NCBI GenBank assembly: GCA_030611665.1
Contig: JAUWPI010000006.1
Span: 1 to 39,925, forward strand
Source of the DNA: Candidatus Heimdallarchaeota archaeon
GTDB taxonomy: Archaea; Asgardarchaeota; Heimdallarchaeia; Heimdallarchaeales; Heimdallarchaeaceae
Length of the DNA stretch: 39,925 nt
Reading direction: 5' to 3'
Shown: one piece after another, positions 7,101-16,088 of the stretch
Position numbering within the stretch: the first letter of the stretch is position 1
Layout of the letters: the number at the start of each line of letters is the position of its first letter
Notes under the pieces: model-generated
What the model saw: the letters and a program-made list of their open reading frames with translations, nothing else
Told to the model about the DNA's origin: nothing
Databases searched by the model: none
Position numbers and translations under genes: made by a program

Positions 7101-8981
7101 TTATTTTTCTCTCTTCTTTTTCCTCAACATAGATACTGGAAACAATACAAGTATGGTTAATAGGAAATAGATAGTAGTCTCTTCAGTCGGAAGGGGGTCT
7201 TCTGTATACTCTTCAGGATGTAAAATATAGTATAGTAAATCTTCAATCTCAATAAGAGCTGTTTTTGTTGAGTTTATGGCATCTATGTATTCCATGAGCT
7301 CATATTCAACAACTGAGTTTTCAAGAATACTATTTATTTCCGCTATGAATCCTATAACTTCCTTTGGAGAACCATTATCTATAAAATATTGATAAGCATC
7401 TTCGAATTCTTGTTTGGTTTTTCTGAAGAAATATTTGAAATGAGCTCTTGCTAAACCATCTTGGTTGAAAGTGCTAAAGCTTTCTTCACTGAACGAAAAA
7501 TAATTCATAACGTCTTGAAAGAAAGATGATCCCCAGCCATAAACACTGCTGTGTGGATGAGGTAAACCAAGACCATGACCTAATTCATGGATCATAACAG
7601 CTGAATATCCTCTTCTGGGTTGAGAAGGATTAGCATCTTTGAAAATACTATTTTGAGTTCCAAGAAGTATCTCCCAACCCATTCCTCCTAATCCAGCAAA
7701 TGAAATTCCATTGTATCTGAATCCTATTTCATTGGTTAGGAAGAAATAGCAAGGGAGAACTGTATCAGCTGCATCAAAATCAAAGTAGTTCGTCAGTTCA
7801 TTGCTTAAATAATAGAATAAACCTTCCATCACTTCCACATACATACCATTGACATCTTCGTCAACATAAGAAGCAATTTCATCATAAAGCTCTGGATAAT
7901 CAGTTAGTGAGACGTAATCCACACTCACTTCCCAGTTAATCCAAGGAAGATCGCTCTCTAATTGACTAAACATTCTACTTTCTGAAATAACCCATTCAAT
8001 TTCTTCAGCTGTAAACCCGTTATTGGTCAGATTATCAAATACTTTTACTTGAAGAGAATATGATTCTCCAATCTGATCATCTGAAAAATATGCTGAAAAT
8101 ACATTTCCAAGATATGAATACAACCATTCAGCAATATAGGTTGTCAATATCTCTTGACCAGCTGGAGTATATGGATCATGTGTTTGAATAAGAGTATCGA
8201 TGTCTGGATAATCATAATAGCTAAAATATCCTACATTAAAAGCTGTCCAAGCAGTTAATATCCAATCAAAGTACCAAGAACGAGAAGATAAGTCAATATA
8301 GCAGAAACGATTTTCTCCTCCCCAGCCTAAAGTTGGTCTGGATGGGATTTCATCATATCCAGAATACCAATGAGTGATTGTTTCATTTGTGTCATAAGAA
8401 ATCTTATCAATGTTGTACCAATGTTCCAGAGAGTGATCTGGAGCATCAAAAGATGAAAAATTAAGGAAATAGAGTGTATATCCACTCCTTTCTAATATTG
8501 GATTATGAATGAAAGTCGAAATAAACTTCTCAACATCTTCAGCATCTGCGACTAATCCATCTTCTGGAAGAAAAACATCTGATCTCTCACCTGAAATGAT
8601 ATCTTCATTGAGTTTTGTAATATTTAAGGAGAAACCTACTCCTGTTCCATTAATACTATTTGATAAAATGTAGTTTTTCAAACTATTAACATACACATCT
8701 TCAATGTGTTCGAAATCATAGTTGAAATTAAGCTGAGTTGTTCCATAGTTGACATCCCATTTAGTAAAATTACTTGGAAGTATATCTTCAATTGAATCTT
8801 CGTCAATAATATCTTGATCAAAACCGAGAAATCTAACATAAACAGTTAGATTGGTGTCAAAGTTATCAGGTAAACTAGAAATATAATCTATTCTTTCTTG
8901 AGTGTGACTTGTTTCTCCAACAACTACGAAGGATGAGATAAACAGCAGAAAAACGGAGAAAGAAATCAGCTTCTTTTTCAT
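7101..8981 (-). CDS. Exported membrane-anchored metzincin-type metalloprotease
   Basis: ATG at 8981 (MKKKLISFSVFLLFISSFVVVG) gives a classic signal peptide. A TATA-like TTAAAATATG centred ~25 bp upstream suggests a leaderless transcript; the TTG-type extension to 9020 spoils the signal sequence. The protein has the zinc motif HELGHGLGLPH (~residue 464), matching HEXXHXXGXXH of metzincins. About 26 residues later comes a Met-turn-like DVMNY. The N-terminal ~440 residues are Asp/Asn- and aromatic-rich and I do not recognise them. A C-terminal hydrophobic segment (IYFLLTILVLFPVSML) followed by RKKKREK anchors it, leaving the catalytic domain outside. Likely role: processing of surface proteins or external protein degradation. 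It lies next to a large surface protein gene on the same strand. Confidence 0.85.
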   Translation of the reverse strand: MKKKLISFSVFLLFISSFVVVGETSHTQERIDYISSLPDNFDTNLTVYVRFLGFDQDIIDEDSIEDILPSNFTKWDVNYGTTQLNFNYDFEHIEDVYVNSLKNYILSNSINGTGVGFSLNITKLNEDIISGERSDVFLPEDGLVADAEDVEKFISTFIHNPILERSGYTLYFLNFSSFDAPDHSLEHWYNIDKISYDTNETITHWYSGYDEIPSRPTLGWGGENRFCYIDLSSRSWYFDWILTAWTAFNVGYFSYYDYPDIDTLIQTHDPYTPAGQEILTTYIAEWLYSYLGNVFSAYFSDDQIGESYSLQVKVFDNLTNNGFTAEEIEWVISESRMFSQLESDLPWINWEVSVDYVSLTDYPELYDEIASYVDEDVNGMYVEVMEGLFYYLSNELTNYFDFDAADTVLPCYFFLTNEIGFRYNGISFAGLGGMGWEILLGTQNSIFKDANPSQPRRGYSAVMIHELGHGLGLPHPHSSVYGWGSSFFQDVMNYFSFSEESFSTFNQDGLARAHFKYFFRKTKQEFEDAYQYFIDNGSPKEVIGFIAEINSILENSVVEYELMEYIDAINSTKTALIEIEDLLYYILHPEEYTEDPLPTEETTIYFLLTILVLFPVSMLRKKKREK

Positions 8982-9034
8982 AGCTATAACATGCAGAAAA
9001 CATATTTTAATGTAACTCATTCACAATTTGATTC

Positions 9035-9110
9035 CATGAAGGACGAACAGAGATAATATAACAACGTGAAAATAGCATTACAGTCCTCTTAGCAGATAAT
9101 GAAACATTTG
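9035..9110 (+). pseudogene. Fragment of a TPR/profilin-like domain gene, paralogous to 5081-7093
   Basis: This stretch aligns without gaps to 6875-6950 in the TPR gene, at a constant offset of 2160 bp, with about 62 of 77 bases identical by my count. The longest identical block is the end, GATAATGAAACATTTG. Read in the parental frame it gives HEGRTEII, a stop (TAA), then QRENSITVLLADNETFERF, against HEGRAVIIEQQENIMAVLVADNETFV in the intact gene. The stop and the lack of any flanking homology show a dead remnant of a former third paralogue or a partial duplication. It lies just upstream of the metalloprotease start. Confidence 0.85.
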
Positions 9111-9122
9111 AAAGATTTTCCG

Positions 9123-9179
9123 AAATAAGGATAACCTAGCATATCAATATATAACATAATTAATCCTTATTTATGCTAG
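9123..9179. repeat. Two interleaved inverted repeats (pseudoknot-like arrangement)
   Basis: AAATAAGGAT (9123-9132) pairs perfectly with ATCCTTATTT (9163-9172). CTAGCATA (9136-9143) pairs perfectly with TATGCTAG (9172-9179). The order is A-B-A'-B', so the two stems cross instead of nesting and share base 9172. The element is downstream of the beta-helix gene (minus strand) and next to the pseudogene fragment. It could be a transcript-end structure, a protein-binding site or the scar of an insertion. Confidence 0.55.
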
Positions 9180-9214
9180 AGAATTCACCCTTTTTTTCTA
9201 AATTGAAATCAAGT

Positions 9215-11806
9215 TTAATCCGTTTTTCTTCCTAACCATTCTGGTTTTTTTATCTTTCCTGACCATTTTGGTTTTTTTATCTTTCCCTTATACATTAATG
9301 TCCCTATAACTCCAGCAGCAACAGCAGCTCCCCCCAGAGTAGTACTAAGAACGATGATCAAAGTTAAATTTGATCCTGTATCAGCGGTTTTTATGATGCT
9401 AACTTCTTCAGATGCAAGATTTCCAGCGCTATCATTGGCATAAAAAGTGATAGTAATATTTACTTCGGTTAAAGCTGACCATGCTGTTTGATTGATTGTA
9501 CCGCTAAAAGAGTCAATATAATAGGAAATACCTCCATTGAGAGTAAACCATACTGTATCTAAATTAGCATCTGTAACCGTAATGTCAAAACTTGGCGCAT
9601 CGCTGCCAAATTCATCACCAGCATCAGGCGTGTTGATTGAAATAGTTGGAGCTTCAACATCTTTTATTATAATAACCTCTGCAGAACCAATATATCCAAT
9701 CATGTCTCTAACATAAAACGTTAGTGTAATACTACCAGAAGGCGCTACATCCCATGCAGATTGGTCAATTGTTCCATTCTCTTCAAATGTATAATTATGT
9801 AATCCGCTATCAAGAGTATACCACATTTCATCTATATTTGGTTCAATGATGGTTACATCAAAATTTGGTGCGTTGAGACCAAATATGTCGTTGGGATTGG
9901 GTGAATTTATTGTAATTACTGGAGCTGTATCATCCCAAATTGGTAAGTAATCTATCCCCGTACCAAAATCGTGAGGATCATCACCAATGCCGTCGTTGTT
10001 AATATCGCTTCCAGTATAATTATCCCAATAATTACCAATTAACAAACTATTCCAAACATTATTTGAAGACGGATAACCATAATCAACAGCATGTTCTCCA
10101 TTTAGTACAAAGTAATTTGAATAAACTAAACTTCCGTTGCTACCTAGTACGATATACACACCGAATAAAGAATTGCTACTTATTTCATTATTTGAAATAA
10201 TGTTATTATCTGTATCATCTAAATAAACCCCATAAGAATTGTTACTTATTTCATTATTTGAAATAGTGTTGTAGCCAATATTACTTACCGAGATACCATA
10301 AATACTATTTTTTACAGTGTTTCCATCAACTGTATTATTGTGGCTACCACTCGATAAAAATATTCCATAATCTATGTTGGTATCAATAGTATTTTCTGAA
10401 ATTTCATTCCAAAAACCAATAATATTTATTCCACATAAATTGTCATTAATATTGTTTCCCGATAAAGTGTTATAGTTACTATTTTCTCCAAATATGCCTA
10501 CATCATTTGAATTTGCAATGTTTGATGAAACTGTGCTACTATTACAATCACTAAGTAATATTCCTGCATAACCATTATTAGAACAATCGTTCTCGAAAAT
10601 ATTTCCATAAGTATTATTAAATAAATAGATTCCAGCATCAGCAATAGATGTTCCTGAATTACTTAAAGTGCAATTCTTAATTGAAAAATATACTCTAGAA
10701 TTAATTATTGAAATACAACTTCCTGTTCCCTGTGCATCTATCTCTAAATCTTCTATAACATATGGATCAGCAACAGATCCGGAACCGCTACACCAATATT
10801 GACTCTCTGCCCATGTCCAATTATGACCCCCAATGCCTATTGCTGCTGCATTAATTGTGATAGGAGCCATTAAGTTCCATATTGGTAAATAATCTTGATT
10901 TCCTGCTGTACCTGGAATAGTAAATGGGGTGTCTCCGATACCATCACCATTGGCGTCTTCACCATCATAATTAGCCCAATAATTACCAATAAGTGAATTA
11001 TTCCAGCTGGTAAAGGCATTATTATCCCGTGCGATAGGATTATTATTTCTAAAGTAATTCTCATAAAATAGGTTGTTAATAGCAGATGGACCTTTTATTT
11101 GTACTCCTGCAAAAGTATTGTCAGAAATATCGTTTCCCCAGATGGTGTTGTTAAAACTATCCTTATCGATCATAATCCCTTCTGCAGTATTGTTTTTGAT
11201 GTTATTTTCAGAGATGAGGATGTTGTTATTCGATGTTTCTAAACTAATACCTTCTCCGAGATTATTACTTATGTTGTTATTCGAGAAAGATGCAAAAGTA
11301 CAATCATTAAGTAATACTCCAGCCACGTTATCAGTAATATTATTTCCTGAAACGAGGATAGCACTACATGTATCTATATTCATCCCTTCTCCGACATTGT
11401 TTATTATATTGCTATCAATAATTTGTCCATTAGTTACATTAGACAAAAGGAGACCTTTGTTCCCACTAATAGTGCAATTTGTTATAATAAAGTATTTTGC
11501 AGAATTAAAAATACTAAGGCAAAAAGCAGTTCCTGTAAAAAGAATATCTTCGATAATATAAGGATCACTTTCTATTCCATTACCAGTGCAAATACCCTGG
11601 TCTTTCGCCCAAGTCCAATTCTGTGGCTCACCAGGAAGGTCATTAATTTCTACATCTTGATATTCAACAGAAAATATTAAACTATTAACATTCTCTGTAG
11701 GAAAACTACTAATTTGTACCAAAGTAGATACAGAACATAATAATATTACAAATATTAACGCATCAACTCTTTTATTCAACAATAACACCAAGCTAAAGCT
11801 ATACAA
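9215..11806 (-). CDS. Surface protein with two NosD-type beta-helix domains, two Ig-like repeats and a C-terminal membrane anchor
   Basis: No ATG is available near the N-terminus. TTG at 11806 gives the longest product, but a TATA-like TTTATAT near 11817-11824 and a GGTG site favour TTG at 11779 (MNKRVDALIFVILLCSVS), a better signal peptide. Two beta-helix domains each begin with NWTWA and SDPYIIED/ADPYVIED, contain many short NN/S/T-rich turns, and end in NYW..Y with DANGDGIGD or DINNDGIGD (Ca-binding-like). Two ~90-residue Ig-like repeats follow (YTLDSG and FTLNGG). Then come a transmembrane helix and a tail with a tandem KIKKPKWSG/KIKKPEWLG duplication. Dozens of N-glycosylation sequons make it a prime candidate acceptor for the nearby glycan locus. 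Function: cell-surface structural or adhesion protein (inference). Confidence 0.85.
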   Translation of the reverse strand: MYSFSLVLLLNKRVDALIFVILLCSVSTLVQISSFPTENVNSLIFSVEYQDVEINDLPGEPQNWTWAKDQGICTGNGIESDPYIIEDILFTGTAFCLSIFNSAKYFIITNCTISGNKGLLLSNVTNGQIIDSNIINNVGEGMNIDTCSAILVSGNNITDNVAGVLLNDCTFASFSNNNISNNLGEGISLETSNNNILISENNIKNNTAEGIMIDKDSFNNTIWGNDISDNTFAGVQIKGPSAINNLFYENYFRNNNPIARDNNAFTSWNNSLIGNYWANYDGEDANGDGIGDTPFTIPGTAGNQDYLPIWNLMAPITINAAAIGIGGHNWTWAESQYWCSGSGSVADPYVIEDLEIDAQGTGSCISIINSRVYFSIKNCTLSNSGTSIADAGIYLFNNTYGNIFENDCSNNGYAGILLSDCNSSTVSSNIANSNDVGIFGENSNYNTLSGNNINDNLCGINIIGFWNEISENTIDTNIDYGIFLSSGSHNNTVDGNTVKNSIYGISVSNIGYNTISNNEISNNSYGVYLDDTDNNIISNNEISSNSLFGVYIVLGSNGSLVYSNYFVLNGEHAVDYGYPSSNNVWNSLLIGNYWDNYTGSDINNDGIGDDPHDFGTGIDYLPIWDDTAPVITINSPNPNDIFGLNAPNFDVTIIEPNIDEMWYTLDSGLHNYTFEENGTIDQSAWDVAPSGSITLTFYVRDMIGYIGSAEVIIIKDVEAPTISINTPDAGDEFGSDAPSFDITVTDANLDTVWFTLNGGISYYIDSFSGTINQTAWSALTEVNITITFYANDSAGNLASEEVSIIKTADTGSNLTLIIVLSTTLGGAAVAAGVIGTLMYKGKIKKPKWSGKIKKPEWLGRKTD

Positions 11807-11914
11807 AATGTTACATATAAACTTATTTGAAATTTAGATGAAAAAGAGAAAAAAAAAGTAAAAGAGATTAAAATCATATTTTAGTGCAACTCATTTGCTT
11901 TTTGCTTCAATGTT

Positions 11915-13888
11915 CTAAATTCTCAAGGGGCTAATCTGATATTTCAGTCCAATAATCTTCATGACATCCACTGCATCTTCAATTGTATTTGCTGATAATT
12001 CTAGAGCTTCTACAATCTGATCTAGAAACAGTATCTCAACTGTGTTAAGTTTATCAGTTTTCTTCAGAATTGTTGCTAAACCTCTGTGACTGTTTTTATC
12101 AAGTTTATTTTCTAACAGATGAACATCGTTAAAAATGGGATGAGATGCTAAAGGTTGGATACAAACAACTTCTAGAACTTCAACAGCTTTTGTTATCAGC
12201 TGTAATAAAAGATCAGTTTCATCATTAAGATAATCAACGAATTCGCTAGATAATTTATTTCTAGGAATTAGCAATAATTTGCGGTAGGAACGTAAAAGAA
12301 ACCCGATAGAAGAATCAAGAATCTCGGTGATTTTGTAGAAGTGATAATCATCAGGAGCTGGGCGTACGCTACCATAGAGTACTCGTGTCACTTTCATAAC
12401 TAGTTTATCAGCTTCACGTTCTAAATCCTTAGCCTCTCCTAGAAGATCATTGCATTCTTCATGACTTTCACCTTCAACATAAGAATCAAATGCTTGTTTT
12501 AGCTTTCCAAATGCTTCTCTTACTTTTTTGCCATGTTTAAGTGAAATACTTGCTTGAACCCATCCTGGTCTTGTTTCAGTTGCAAAAATTAGAAATGAGA
12601 TAGCAAGTAATCCTAGAATAACTGCTATGACTAAAATGGGGAATTTTAGCATGTTGTCGATATTATTGCTTGTTGCTGGTCCCCAAATTGAGAGTGAGGT
12701 AGCTGAAAAAACCAACCCTATTGCAATTAAAGGACCGGTGAAATAACCTGAATCTAATGAAGCTCGATAAATTCCTAAGCTTTGTTCTCTCTTAACAATT
12801 GGAACAACATCTCTTGTTATTGAAGGAAGACTGGGATAATAAACTGCAGTTCCGATTCCTGCTACAATCATCAAAATCAAAACTAAGGCAAAATTACTTG
12901 TAAGTGTAATTAAACCCATTGCTAATCCTTCAGTGAGTAAACCAATAATTGTAGCTTCTTTTCGTCCAAATCTGTCACTAAGTCTACCTGTCAAAGGCAT
13001 GGAAATACTCCAAGCTAAAGTAAATGCTGACATTACTATACCAATTTGTGTAGCAGTAAAACCATAAATTGTAGTACTGAGCATTATAGGAAGAAGGAGA
13101 ACAATAATACTATCCATTATTCGAGAAAAGTGTCCTGCTAGATAGGTAAGTAGGAGTGTAGGTGTTCTTATGATATTCCTAAGTTTCCACTGTGTTTCCA
13201 CTTTAGTTGAATCAAGCAAAATTTCTTCCTTTGAACCCTTGACTAATTCTGTTGTTTCTACATTTCTTAAAAGGAAAATTCCTACTAGCAAAGCTACTCC
13301 AGCAACAATGAGTGCAAAAATAAAACTTGCTGCAAATCCGTCCTGGTTTTCACCTATCAACCCTGCAAAGAACGCACCTAAACTTGAACCCATATAAACA
13401 GAAAATTCCATTGTACCTAATGAAAATGCACTGCCTTCTGAACCTGCAATGTCTGTCAAAGCAGACATTGAAGCAGTGAAGAAAAATCCTAATCCTCCAC
13501 CTATGAAAACATTTCCAATTATTAAACCGGCTAGTTTGAGATAACTAGCAAGAGCTATTACGACTGAACCAGCAACTAATAATGACAAACCAATTATCAT
13601 GGTGTTTTTTCGCTTGAGTTTGGAACTTACTCTACTACTAAAAAAACCGCTAAGTCCTTTAAATAAACCATAAGCTACTATTGTAGAAGCTATCTGTAAG
13701 AAAATAAGAAAGTTTTGTAAATTATCACTTGAATCGAATAAACCATATGGAAGAATGCTGTTAGCATAAAGAGCTAATGACGTTCTTTGTACACCATAAG
13801 TTATCCCAGTAAGTAGTAATGTTGATATAAGGGGAAACCATTTTCCGAAAGAAGAGCGAATAGTAGTTGAAGTAGATTTAGAACTCAT
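11915..13888 (-). CDS. MFS transporter fused to a C-terminal PhoU/DUF47-like helical domain
   Basis: ATG at 13888 (MSSKSTSTTIRSS) is preferred over an upstream in-frame TTG at 13897. Residues ~15-440 contain about 12 membrane helices with the MFS loop motif GRLSDRFGRKEA between helices, so this half is a major facilitator transporter. The remaining ~210 residues are soluble and helical, with LLGEAKDLEREADKL and LDQIVEALELSANTIEDAVDVM. These match the spaced acidic E...D helix pairs of DUF47/PhoU-like proteins, which bind metal clusters and usually regulate phosphate transporters. The fusion suggests a transporter controlled or gated by a PhoU-like module. Substrate cannot be told from sequence. 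It is divergent from the glycosyltransferase gene (66 bp between starts). Confidence 0.75.
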   Translation of the reverse strand: MSSKSTSTTIRSSFGKWFPLISTLLLTGITYGVQRTSLALYANSILPYGLFDSSDNLQNFLIFLQIASTIVAYGLFKGLSGFFSSRVSSKLKRKNTMIIGLSLLVAGSVVIALASYLKLAGLIIGNVFIGGGLGFFFTASMSALTDIAGSEGSAFSLGTMEFSVYMGSSLGAFFAGLIGENQDGFAASFIFALIVAGVALLVGIFLLRNVETTELVKGSKEEILLDSTKVETQWKLRNIIRTPTLLLTYLAGHFSRIMDSIIVLLLPIMLSTTIYGFTATQIGIVMSAFTLAWSISMPLTGRLSDRFGRKEATIIGLLTEGLAMGLITLTSNFALVLILMIVAGIGTAVYYPSLPSITRDVVPIVKREQSLGIYRASLDSGYFTGPLIAIGLVFSATSLSIWGPATSNNIDNMLKFPILVIAVILGLLAISFLIFATETRPGWVQASISLKHGKKVREAFGKLKQAFDSYVEGESHEECNDLLGEAKDLEREADKLVMKVTRVLYGSVRPAPDDYHFYKITEILDSSIGFLLRSYRKLLLIPRNKLSSEFVDYLNDETDLLLQLITKAVEVLEVVCIQPLASHPIFNDVHLLENKLDKNSHRGLATILKKTDKLNTVEILFLDQIVEALELSANTIEDAVDVMKIIGLKYQISPLRI

Positions 13889-13954
13889 TGTTAGCAATAA
13901 TGTAAGATTGTTATCTGATAAGAGTTTTTCCCTAAACTAAAAAAAGTGTGTAAA

Positions 13955-15229
13955 ATGAGAAATAATAACTGGAAGAAGAAAAATAATCCAAAAATTAGCG
14001 ATGAATCCAAGATTATTCTTGTATCAACAGCTGTTTATTCCATTATTCTTATCGCTCTCTATATTTATTCCACTTATATCAACACAGGATTTGAAATAAT
14101 CATATCCGACCAGATAATTTTCTTTAATAGAGGGATAGCAATTATTGATGGGCTCCTTCCCTACAGAGATGTTTCTGTTGATGCTGCATCATTGAGTCCT
14201 TATCTATGGGCTCCCATTGTGTTTCTTTCAATGTTTTTAACCGGTAACTATTCAACTGATTTCGTGACTAGCGACAATTATTTTCTAAATGAAAGCATGA
14301 TGATAAGTTCATACATTTTCAGAATATTTTTTGCCTTTTGCCTGATAATTTCAGCACTTTTACTTTATCGTCTAGTACATAAAAGAAATAATAAAAATGC
14401 TCTAAATATTACTCTTCTCTACATTTTAAATCCCTTTTTCCTCTACCTTTTTTCTTTCTGGGGATCTGATGAGTGTCTATTGCCATTGCTAATACTTCTT
14501 CCAATTTATCTGTACGAAAGGGGAAACAATACCTTAGCTACTTTCAGTATAATTCTTGGTGCTGGATTCAAATATTTTCCGATTTTGTTAGCTCCTTTAG
14601 TATGGATTTATTCAAAAGATTGGAAGGAGAGAAGTTTGCAAACCTTGTTGTTCCTCATTGGGTTAACAGCAATTTCCCTTCCCTTCTATCTTATAGCCCC
14701 TGCAGCTTTTATCAACCAATTTAAAAATCCTGTAGTTGCCCCAGGAAATCAAGGTTTGTTTACTTTAATACAAAATTTTAGTAGTACTGACATTAACCAG
14801 TATAATCTTGTCATTCAGATTGTTACAATGAGTCTAATCCTGTTAGCGGGTCTTTTCTTCTTTCTGAAAAAAGGTGTTTGGAAATATCACAAAACTATAG
14901 TTTTTCTTATCATCTTTTTTGTTATTTACCCGAAAATTCAAGTTTCGTATTTTGCAATGATAATCCCTTTTACATCCATCTGTGTATTTACTGAGGGAAA
15001 GATAAAATGGTCTTTTCTATTATACTATATCTTAGGTACAACATTAGGGGAAGCATCAGATTATCTTCTAGCTGAAACTCAACAACTCCTCTATTTGGAA
15101 GTGCTGTGCTGGTTTTCGTTAGGTCTTTTCTATGTGACATCGTTACTGTTTATTATTTACTTTCTATTTATTAACAAACGAAATGGATCAGCTAATAATT
15201 CTGAATCCATAGGACAAACCTCTTCCTAG
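13955..15229 (+). CDS. Polytopic GT-C-type glycosyltransferase-like membrane protein
   Basis: ATG at 13955 (MRNNNWKKK) is chosen over an in-frame GTG at 13946. The ~424-residue protein has about ten hydrophobic helices and a large first extracytoplasmic loop, IISDQIIFFNRGIAIIDGLLPYRDV. Its acidic and arginine residues, followed by LLPYRDV, resemble GT87/DUF2029-type polyprenyl-phosphate-sugar-dependent transferases. Such enzymes add a sugar on the outer face of the membrane using a lipid-linked donor. The assignment rests on topology and the loop pattern. The last 38 bases overlap the convergent methyltransferase gene. It probably belongs functionally with the glycan locus that starts downstream. 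Confidence 0.6.
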   Translation: MRNNNWKKKNNPKISDESKIILVSTAVYSIILIALYIYSTYINTGFEIIISDQIIFFNRGIAIIDGLLPYRDVSVDAASLSPYLWAPIVFLSMFLTGNYSTDFVTSDNYFLNESMMISSYIFRIFFAFCLIISALLLYRLVHKRNNKNALNITLLYILNPFFLYLFSFWGSDECLLPLLILLPIYLYERGNNTLATFSIILGAGFKYFPILLAPLVWIYSKDWKERSLQTLLFLIGLTAISLPFYLIAPAAFINQFKNPVVAPGNQGLFTLIQNFSSTDINQYNLVIQIVTMSLILLAGLFFFLKKGVWKYHKTIVFLIIFFVIYPKIQVSYFAMIIPFTSICVFTEGKIKWSFLLYYILGTTLGEASDYLLAETQQLLYLEVLCWFSLGLFYVTSLLFIIYFLFINKRNGSANNSESIGQTSS

Positions 15230-15980
15230 TACCAGCATTTATCTGGAAAATTTTACTCTTTAACTTATTCTTGAATCTTGCAGAAATCTGTCTAATCTGT
15301 TTTTCATTCATCAGCATCACAGTTATGTTTTGGATTTTCACTTTTTCATTATTAAGCACTTCATCTAGAAGTTTGAACGTGAAATCCATCCCATCTGATG
15401 CCCCTCCAACCATCTCACTTTTTACTCCTTTCCATCCCCTTTTCTTCCAAAGTTTAGTTTGATCACTATCGTAAATGGGAGGAAAACATAAGAGAGTTGA
15501 ATAGTTTCCTTTGGGGATCAAATTCTCCACAATCTCTCCTTTAGATTGTAAAATTGTTATAAATTCAGAAAGACTATTCGCTTCAATATTCTTACTCGCA
15601 GAATTGATAGAAGTTTCATTAATTTCAGTTGCTATAACCTCTTTTTTGTATTTCTTTGCAAGGATCATAGCTAAAGCTGCACTCGCTCCAGTTCCAATTT
15701 CAATGAGAGGATCTTGTGATTGTGTTAAAGAGTTAACAATTTCACAATAAACATGTCTAATTCCTAGAGCTGGAATTAGATGACCTTCTGGTACATCTAA
15801 ATCTATTTGGAGAACTTCTTTGAATAGGTATTTATTTAGAATAGAGAGAACCTTTGGATTTCCTAGATCAAACTTTGGTGGATTTTCTGAAATTAGAAAT
15901 GAATTGAGATCTGGATATTTCTCTACTAATTTGCTAAAAGGTAAAGTGAAATATTTAGCTTCATATTCCTTGTGAATCAT
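15192..15980 (-). CDS. METTL16/RlmF-like RNA N6-adenine methyltransferase family protein with altered catalytic motif
   Basis: The 262-residue protein follows the METTL16/RlmF layout throughout. It has an N-terminal NPKVLSILNKYLFKE segment, then VPEGHLIPALGIRHVYCEIV, then the SAM-binding IEIGTGASAALAMILA (~94-106) with ATEINETSINSASKN. A C-terminal NAGTRKRFVLWIQNY resembles the QGRTMRWALAW of human METTL16. In the family the catalytic motif is NPPF; here it reads CFPPIYD (165-171), so the Asn is Phe and the Phe is Ile. The K-loop-like region EMVGGASDGMDF is kept. It may bind RNA without methylating adenine, or use another chemistry. The gene overlaps the glycosyltransferase 3' end by 38 bp. 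Confidence 0.8.
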   Translation of the reverse strand: MIHKEYEAKYFTLPFSKLVEKYPDLNSFLISENPPKFDLGNPKVLSILNKYLFKEVLQIDLDVPEGHLIPALGIRHVYCEIVNSLTQSQDPLIEIGTGASAALAMILAKKYKKEVIATEINETSINSASKNIEANSLSEFITILQSKGEIVENLIPKGNYSTLLCFPPIYDSDQTKLWKKRGWKGVKSEMVGGASDGMDFTFKLLDEVLNNEKVKIQNITVMLMNEKQIRQISARFKNKLKSKIFQINAGTRKRFVLWIQNY

Positions 15981-16088
15981 TTTCTCACTATCAGAATTAT
16001 TGATTGAATATGTAATCTGCTTAACCTAGTATTTAAAAGAAATGATTTTATTCTTAAATTATACAACTGAATTCAAATCCGTGGTAAA

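Noticed and set aside
11073-11680. Plus-strand open frames inside the beta-helix gene
   Set aside because: They mirror the repetitive Asn/Ser-rich minus-strand gene; the products are hydrophobic low-complexity and lack ribosome-binding sites.
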